Assembly (NCBI GenBank): GCA_033980235.1
Contig: CM067064.1
Coordinates: forward strand, 32,019,170-32,083,169
From: Diadema setosum
Taxonomy: Eukaryota; Echinodermata; Echinoidea; Diadematoida; Diadematidae
Length of the DNA stretch: 64,000 nt
Direction of reading: 5' to 3'
Part shown: positions 56,660 through 64,000 of the stretch, piece after piece
Layout: every line of letters begins with the position of its first letter
Numbering within the stretch: the first letter of the stretch is position 1
The notes under the pieces: generated by a model
What the model saw: only the letters and a program-made list of their open reading frames with translations
The model's database searches: none
Told to the model about the DNA's origin: nothing
Program-made: the position numbers and the translations under genes

Positions 56660-57780
56660 TAGATCTCCTCAGCCGTTCCTTATGCCACTTATTTTGGAAT
56701 CTTAGATGCATACCCTCGTAAAAAATAAAACAACAATAACAACAACATTGGGTGCACTTCTTCTTCACTCTTCTTTTTAATTTTCTTTACTCATTTGCTT
56801 TCTTTCATGAAGTCCTTCTCTTTTTGCTGCCTCATATTTTCTTACTTTACCCTTCTTAATCGTGTTCCTTATATACATCCTTGCTTTTCATTGTTTCCTT
56901 CCAATTCATTTCATAAAGTATTTCATAATTCTATCTGTCACACTTTCACTGTTTCACTCTTGAAACTTGATCAGTGAATTTTGTTTTTGTTTGTCCCCTC
57001 CTCCATGGAGGCTCTTTTTCAAATTGTAGCTTTTGCTACTGTGCTCGTATATCCAAGTAAGAAGTATATTCGTGCCCTTCTTTTCACCCTGTAATGAGCT
57101 TAACATGAATAAATGTCCTCGGCATGTTGGTAACACATCTATGAGAGGCTCGAATTGTGCATTCTCTTGTAATGTGGTTTTGAGCACAGTTATATAGGTA
57201 ATGCAAATTTAATGAAGGAAATGTAGGGATAAATATTTGCGTATTGAATTGACCTACGTATTTCTGTTATTTTCAAGCCTTTTTTATTTGGAATAGGAGT
57301 TTTCGTTCACACCAAGATTCGAGGAAGAAATGTTATATGAAGGAGAAAGCAATCGCATCCAAATCTGAAGATTACTGGAAATTAAACAAAAGATCGAGAA
57401 ATTGTGTCGAAAACGTGATACGAAAAGCGCACCATTTTTTATGTACCAGACAGTACTCCATTCAACAAAGGAAATTCCAAGGCAATGTGAAAATCGATGA
57501 AACAAAGATTCAGTAGAACGCTTTGTTGAAAATATCACACATGTCATCAAATTGTCATTGAATATGAAACTCTCAAACACAGACCCCCAACAAATATATA
57601 TAAACAGAGATAGGGCCCATTTCAAATCCGTCTAATTACAGGCTGTCTGCCTACCCTCTCTAAAAAGCTATAAAAACTCACTGGTAAAAGAGAAAAAGGT
57701 CTCTTTTGAGTCAATTGCGCATGTGCACAAATTCCCACACAAAGCTATGGAAATGAAATTAATATGGTATGTAAAGGGTT
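56660..57780. other. intron 1; no gene seen
   Basis: Pyrimidine-rich in 56740-56960, otherwise anonymous. Confidence 0.4.
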
Positions 57781-57829
57781 AATCAAGTATACGCTTTATT
57801 TCCGATGATGACCTTTTGAATAAAAGTCG

Positions 57830-59330
57830 TTCGGTCAGTACATGCATAATGTACCATGTTCCATGAAGATATATTAAACCATTTGCAAGAAATAAAAGTC
57901 GTTCGGGCAACCCTACTTAAACTGCACTTAATTCACTGACCGATGACGTTCCGAAACATAGATAATTATAAATGCTATGTCGTAGTCGAGTCACACTCGA
58001 TTTGGAAATGGGGTTTTATTTTATATACAATATACTTTAATCAAAAAACTGGAAATGTCGCTATGGCGACTGATGCCTCCGCAATAATGCATGATTCTCC
58101 CAATAGGTGTATTCACAATGTGTGATGACAGTTTCACATAACTGTCAAAATATTGATATGAAAGGTTTGTCAGAAATGTCTTGAGTGTTCACTTTCATCA
58201 AACTGGGTTTGCTATAATTGCCTAAGAGTGCAGGTACATATATTTGGGGAATTGAGGATTTTTGTTTGACTTCTGACCGACCCTGTTATAAGTTTATTCA
58301 AGGTATGAAGAAAGAGTGTAATTACAGTACAAAATAGATTTTTTTTTCATTTAAACCTGACCTTTGATCCTTAACCTTTGACCTTTGACATTCTGGCTGG
58401 AAATTTCCCAGAGAATCTCCATTAGGTAATATATGTATATATTAAGTTTTAAAACTAATAATGCAATCATTGCATATACTAGTATATGAGGGAAACAGTA
58501 AAATTTTGAGGAGTTGACCTTGACCTTTGACCCCCTGACTATTGACCCATGACCCCTAAATTCCACAGATAATCCCTGCCAGTCAGTACATGCATAATGT
58601 ACCAAGTTCCACGAAGATATATTAAACCATTTGCAAGAAAAGTGAAATTGCAACATTTCACCTAACCTTTGACCTTTTGACCTTTGACCTTATGACAAGA
58701 AATTCTCTCTGGAGAATCTCTACACAGTAGTACATGACTACACTAAGTTTCAATAAAATACCTTTGGGCAATGCATAGATATGGGGGAAATAGCAACATT
58801 TTTAGCATTTGACCTTGAACTTTTGACCTTTGACCTCTTGCCAATGTCACTAAAATCTCCTCAACTAATTGCCCCATCATACATCATCCTTGGACCAAGT
58901 TTAGTGAAAGCTGCTTCATCCAGTTTTGAGTTATCCCGTAAACAGATATATTTTAGGATTTGACCTTGATCTTTGACCTGTGACCTCTGTCCGATTTCAC
59001 TATGAAACTAATCATGTAATTGTCCCATCATACATCATCCTCGGACAAAGTCTGGTGAAATTTGCTCGATCCAGTCTTGAGTTATCGCGTAAACGGATAC
59101 AATTTCATGATTTGTCCAAGACCTTTGACCTTTGACCTTTGGCTGATTTCACCCAAAATCTAATCAAGTGATTGCCCCATCATACTTTATAGTTGAACCA
59201 AGTTTGGTAAAATTCCAGTCAATATTTCTCAAGATATCGCGTAAACGAATGCGGACGGACGTACGGACGGACGGACGGACAACACGAAAGCATAATGCCT
59301 CCGGTACCACATCGTGGCGGAGGCATAAAA
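57830..59330 (+). repeat. ~150-bp tandem array with TGACCTTTGACC boxes
   Basis: The block (T)TGACCTTTGACC recurs near 58366, 58518, 58665, 58812, 58960 and 59120, spaced about 147-160 bases, between AT-rich spacers that are also related (CCCCATCATACATCATCC.TGGAC and GAGTTATC.CGTAAAC.GATA). A first related unit with CATGCATAATGTACCA lies at 57840-57900. The array ends in (GGAC)n at 59252-59280 and a closing hairpin ATGCCTCC...GGAGGCAT at 59298-59326, so the whole is probably one mobile repeat. Confidence 0.7.
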
Positions 59331-59617
59331 ATGACTTTCTTTGGTTTTTGACACTGATGTTCTAAGAAGTTTCAATACTATTTTCACAAAAGAGAATCTA
59401 TGTGGTGAATGGCAATAGATCAACAAGTTTATCGGTTAGAGGCAGATTCTTAGGCCATTTTTTTAAAACCTTTTATGACATTCATGAAGGGTAAAGAAAA
59501 AAAATCAGTTTGGAAGTGTTTCTTTCACTATACACGAATTTAAAGCCGATTTTGTTTTTCCCGTAAACATCAAATGTATTTATCATATCGGTATAACATA
59601 CAGGTACATGTATAGAG

Positions 59618-60530
59618 GAGAGTGGGGTGAACTGGGACGCGGGAGAAGTGGGATACCTCTCATATCTCAAAAAGTTTTGAACTAATCAACTTGCAAGTCT
59701 TATCCCCTTTTATGTATTCGGCAACAGAGCACAAAGACATGGTACACAAACACAAACACTGCTGGAAAGTTTAATTTTCAATTCCTTTTTAAGACACTTT
59801 TTTGATTTTTTTTTTTTTTTTTTTTTTTTACATCCAGTGTGACGTGCTTTCTGAATTCATTGTACACTTTGGCTGGCACTTAGCACGCTATATGTAGGCC
59901 TTATGAGTTTCAATAATTTGCATTTAAAGATTTTGCAAAAATTAGATCAATTGTGATTTTAGCCGCAATTCCTTTAAATCTTTGGGGTGCTAGGATAAAA
60001 TGGGACATCATCGCTGTCGCGCTTTTCCCTTCATTCAAAGTTAATGATGAGAATATCATCATTTTCTTTTTATTTTCTTTAAATTTCAAGCGCTTAGAAA
60101 ATACAATTTTCCCTGATGGACGATAATGGATATGACACGTTTTGCCATGAAACTCTTCAAATGTAAATACTCGCACACCAACACATAGGGCCTACGCGCA
60201 CGCGCACACACACATACACACAAACACACACATTATTATAATATGCTCCTATTACTAGCCTATAGTTATTGTTCGTCCCACTTTACCCCAACCACTGTTC
60301 AACTTCTCCCAGGGGATGGCCCAATTTTTTCCTTTCGGAAGCTACTTTTTTTTTTTAATCAATAATGCAAATATAAAACTTTTAGGAATATGAAGTAATA
60401 ACCCATTATCCAGTAGTCTTTAGGTCCAAGACATGAGTGTCCCATTCTAAATATCAGCAAAGTTGTACTGGAAAATTCACCAAATCACAATTCTTTGTTC
60501 CACTTCTCCCCATGCACTCCCCCCTACACG
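59618..60530. mobile_element. possible TIR element with GAAGTGGGA-type ends
   Basis: The left end (GGAGAGTGGGGTGAACTGGG, then GGAGAAGTGGGATA) resembles the complement of the right end (TTGTTCCACTTCTCCCCATG, CACTCCCCCCTAC). Internal GTCCCACTTTACCCC and CAACTTCTCCCAGGG echo it. Non-coding; it lies just upstream of exon 2. Confidence 0.4.
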
Positions 60531-60615
60531 CATGTGATAATATTGTGAGTGTATGCATGTGTGTGCTCCGTGTGTGTTTTTCTTGTGACGTATCGTCTTC
60601 TTGAACTCCTTATAG

Positions 60616-60700
60616 GCTCAATGGGACTCGGATTGCCCACTCGGCAAAAAGAGGAACGCAGTGGGAGTCTGCGTCCCAATAATGGATGGAACAAGGACTA
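60616..60700 (+). CDS. small secreted/anchored protein, exon 2
   Basis: Acceptor ttcttgaactccttatag, 85 bases, donor ACTA followed by gtaagt. Reads AQWDSDCPLGKKRNAVGVCV then PIMDGTRT, continuing directly from the signal peptide. It carries the only two cysteines of the predicted mature ectodomain. Enters in phase 0 and leaves in phase 1. Confidence 0.7.
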
Positions 60701-61093
60701 GTAAGTCATTCAATAAAGTGAGATTTATACTTGGAAATAATGAGCAAAGAAAAGCTTGTTTTTATATTTTCTGTCAGTTCGAGGCTGCTATTAATCGTAG
60801 TCATTCACATTTTGAAATAAAACTGTCACACTATGTAAAATTTGGAGATCGCAGGTTATGATCTGTAGGTCAGGCATGCAATCCTGACAAGTACATGTAT
60901 GTTGGAAACTTGAATGGTGCCTTTCATAGGGTACAGTACGTAGTCTCTGCTGAATGCTTTGAAATCAAAATTGCATGTGTGATACTATATTGGTAGTCAA
61001 AGACTTTCCTGTCTCTAAGAACAAAGCGAAGTCTGCCCCTTTCATCTCTTGCTCAACATTTTTTGTTATCTTATTTGTTTAACTTCTGTGTAG

Positions 61094-61269
61094 CTGGCTT
61101 CAATACCAGTGAAGAAATTCACGAATCGACAACCAGGACACCTGCTCTTAGTACAGACCAACGGGACGGTTCCCCCAACGGTAATGCAGCGACACCAATC
61201 CATGTCTCCACAGTGACTGTGACTCTTTGCATGGCCGTCATTATTGTACTCATGATTCGTCCTGAGTAG
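61094..61269 (+). CDS. small secreted/anchored protein, exon 3 and stop
   Basis: A long pyrimidine tract ending ctgtgtag precedes CTGGCTTC. With the A from exon 2 it reads TGFNTSEEIHESTTRTPALS, then TDQRDGSPNGNAATPIHVST and a hydrophobic end VTVTLCMAVIIVLMIRPE, stop TAG at 61267-61269. The Ser/Thr/Asn-rich linker suggests O-glycosylation. The C-terminal hydrophobic run with almost no tail fits a GPI-attachment signal better than a normal single-pass anchor. A LINE starts about 20 bases later. Confidence 0.7.
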
Positions 61270-61289
61270 ATCATCCTGAATTCTATAGA

Positions 61290-64000
61290 TGCATGGAAAA
61301 TATTTTATTGGATTTCGATGATCCTCATAAAATTCTTTGTGGTGATTGGAATTTGGGCCAAAATATGGAAGTAGATACCTTCAATTATCTTAGACTTGGT
61401 AATAGAAAAGCTAGGGGAAAGTTTCTTGAGATAAAAAAAAAAAAAAAAAAAAAAAAAACGATTTTGGTTCGGTGGATCCATGGCGCCAACTTCACCCCGG
61501 TACAAAATCTTATATATATACGTGGCGATAGCCAACACCACTGAAGCAAAGTAGATCTTTTTGATTTGGAATATCAAACTGACCATTCAATGATCAGCCT
61601 TGACATTGTGTTGGATAAATGTCACAAGAAATTCAGTTATTGGAAGTTTAATAATGCATTTTTGAAAGAATCTGAATTCGTCGACCTTATTAAAGAGAAG
61701 GTAAATGAAGTTACTTTACAGTATCTTGATTTTGGTTTTCTTGATGGTAAACAGTTAGAAGATGTCAGTAAAGGTGATTATAAATTTGTTATTGATGACC
61801 AGTTGTTTTTTGACACACTGTTGATGGAACTGAGACCAGTGACAATCCTGTATGCTATTAGACAGAAGAAAAAAGTAGAAAGAGTAGATAAGGATCTTGT
61901 TAACAAGATAGTTGAATTAGAAAGATTGTTAGATCAAAATATAAACACCAGAGAAAATATAGATAAGATTAAGTCATTGAAAGAAGAATTGGAACAATTT
62001 AGACAACAAAAATTTGAAAGGGCAGCAAATAGGCTACGGCTGCAAGAAATGCAATTTGGAAAAAAAAAACCAACAAAATATTTTCTGAATTTTGAAAAAC
62101 AAAGGATAGTACAAAAAAAAAAATCATTTGTGAAATTGATCAATGATAATCATAGAGTGTTGCAGAATCAAGAAGACATTATGAAAGAAATTGTTTTATA
62201 TTATGAACATTAGTATAGATTTCATGCAAACTGTGATGCAGTGCATATCGTTTTCAATATCTCACAGACAAAGAGCGTGAGCCATTAGAGGGAGACATTT
62301 CTTTTAGTGAAATTAAGCATGCATTGAAGAATATGACCCCCCCCCCAAAAAAAAAAAAAAAGCTCAAGGGCAAGATGGATTTACAGTAGAATTTGTAAAA
62401 ATATTTTTGAAGAGTTAGGTATATACCTGTATATGGTGCGTATAATGAACTCTGCTTACACTTCAGGAAATTTGTCTCTTTCGCAAAAGACTGGCTTGAT
62501 AACACTTTTTCCTAAGGGTGATAAAGTTAGACATTTTATCAGAAACTGGAGACCAGTTTCGTTGTTGAATGTTGTTTATGAGATACTCTGAAGTTGTATT
62601 GCTAGTAGACTCAAAACTGTATTAAATCGTATTATTCATGCTAACCAAACAGTTTTTTTTTTTTTTTGAAGGGACGATTTATTGGTGAAAACATTAGAAT
62701 TGTGTATGATATACTTGCCTATATACAACTGATATACTGAAAGGGAACAAGTCCCCGGGATGATTTTATTAATTGATTTTTTTTTTTAATGCCTTTGACA
62801 GTGTCTCTCACCACTTTCTGTTTAAAACCATTTCTTTCTTTAAGATTGGTAATTCTTTCATTCGGTGGATAGATTTACTGTACGATGATGTCTATTCTAG
62901 TCTTCTTGTCAAAGGACATGTAACACGCAGATTTCGAGTAGAAAGGGAATGTGGGCAGGGTGACCCACCTCCCTACTTCTTTTTGTTATGTGTAGAAATT
63001 CTTGGGATGTTTATTCGGAATTCGCACATGGTAAAAGGAATCTTTGTCGGCGCGAAAGAATTGAAGATCCTTCAGTATGCAGATGGCACAGCACTATTTC
63101 AAGATGGTACAAATGTTAGTTTCCGCAGTGCTCTACATATTTTGGATTCATTTGGAAAATGTAGTGGGCTGAAGATCAATATGCAAAAAGCAAATGCAGT
63201 TTGGATTGGTGCATCAAAAGGTAGTAATGACTTAGAAACTAAAAGACAAGTGCATTTTGTGCGGGATGATTATCTTTGTCCAGATTTTCATCTTGTAATT
63301 GATGAAATACCCGATTATAATTATGATAGGATTTTCGATAGGGTAAAACGTCAGATGATTTCTTGGATTAAACGAAATATTACAGTTTTGGGAAGAGTAA
63401 CAGTTGTTAAATCATTACTGTTGCCACAGTTCAGTCATCTTTTTATATCAATATCAGCTCCCTCAGCTAAGTTCATGAAAATCATAAAAACTAAGATTTT
63501 CAGTTTATATGGGAGAATAAGCCACATAAAATTGGTAGAAAACATGTGGTTGGTATATAATATGAGAGGGGGTCTTAGAATGCCAGATGTTGAGCATTTT
63601 GGTATGTCATTAAAACTGACATGGATTCGAAGAATGGTTTTATGAACATGTAATGATGTCAGTCATTTAATGCAGTCATTTATAACAAAGCCATTTCAAG
63701 TAGGGGTTGGCGATGAATATTTTTTGACTTTATCCCACGAAGTTGCAAATCCATTTTGGAAAGATGTATTCTATGCCATCTCCCTATTATGTCGTTCAGA
63801 GGGATCTGATTTTTTAAATTATCCATTGTGGAAAATAGTTCTATTCAAATCGGGCATAGCACTGTATTTTTCAAATCTTGGCATGGAAAAAGTATCAGGT
63901 ATATCAATGATTTGGTTGATACAAGGGAGATTTGTTGACCCGTGAAGGTTGTGAACGGAAATTTTGTTTGAAACTTAATTACATGTCATATCATTCGGTA
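61290..64000 (+). pseudogene. decayed L1/Tx1-like LINE, runs off the right edge
   Basis: The copy starts mid-endonuclease: ENILLDFDDPHKILCGDWNL (61293), NRKARGKFLEI, an A run of about 25 that breaks the frame, then EYQTDHSMISLDI (61575), the SDH motif. A Lys/Glu-rich connector follows to 62213. Reverse-transcriptase motifs are spread over frames: NWRPVSLLNVVYEIL near 62545, GRFIGENIRIVYDILAYIQ near 62680, FNAFDSVSHHFLF (62785), a degraded VERECGQGDPP (62938) and KILQYADGTALFQDGTN (63064). The last has Gly in place of the second catalytic Asp. LGRVTVVKSLLLPQFSHLF (63390) and later blocks end in another frameshift near 63930. It is inactive. It lies in the presumed 3' UTR of the upstream gene. 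Confidence 0.85.

Overview
The window is eukaryotic and dominated by transposable elements. It has GT-AG split genes, a metazoan ribosome-biogenesis gene, several LINE families, TIR transposons, MITEs and microsatellites. The mix of CR1-like and L1/Tx1-like LINEs with Academ-like, PIF/Harbinger-like and mariner-like DNA elements, plus frequent ACATGT and TAGGCCTA palindromes, suggests a marine invertebrate, perhaps an echinoderm or another basal deuterostome. The species cannot be fixed from sequence alone. No bacterial features, CRISPR arrays or rRNA genes were seen. || Host genes. Three minus-strand exons (22882-23002, 1921-2018, 1089-1163) match the C-terminal half of RRP7A, an rRNA-processing factor. 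The first two join in phase across an intron of about 20.9 kb. The last one has an in-frame TAA and a linking exon was not found. A second gene on the plus strand (exons 52460-52519, 60616-60700, 61094-61269) encodes an unrecognised 106-residue protein with a signal peptide and a hydrophobic C-terminus, behind a TATA box. Weaker exon candidates are a membrane-spanning exon at 36158 and two minus-strand exons at 32649 and 30251. || Repeat layout. 3.2-4.0 kb and 10.2-10.5 kb hold diverged copies of a hairpin-rich repeat. 10.7-12.2 kb is a foldback element that has itself been hit by smaller elements. 12514-21748 is a stack: an outer DNA transposon with subterminal CACAGTGTGG motifs is split by a palindromic 5.9 kb Academ-like element (14684-20612), which carries a MITE inside a MITE; the outer element carries a further G-rich MITE. 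22.2 kb has an 86-bp-arm hairpin. 25.8-27.3 kb is a roughly 150-bp tandem array split by another repeat. 27.7-30.0 kb is flanked by near-identical 283-bp direct repeats. 31.0-33.4 kb holds two TIR/foldback elements. 34.0-35.6 kb is a 5'-truncated LINE. 36.5-40.1 kb is one repeat split by a 2.9 kb CGGTCG-rich element with a five-copy satellite. 40.4-45.2 kb is a foldback whose loop holds a LINE with an intact 1018-codon ORF. 47.5-50.2 kb has a LINE 3' end, a LINE relic and a mariner relic. || The right part (52.4-61.3 kb) is the small secreted-protein gene, whose intron 1 contains a TTAA-flanked MITE, a retroelement C-terminus, a Harbinger relic with 50-bp TIRs and a tandem array rich in TGACCTTTGACC. 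A decayed L1/Tx1-like LINE starts about 20 bases after the stop codon of that gene and runs off the right edge.
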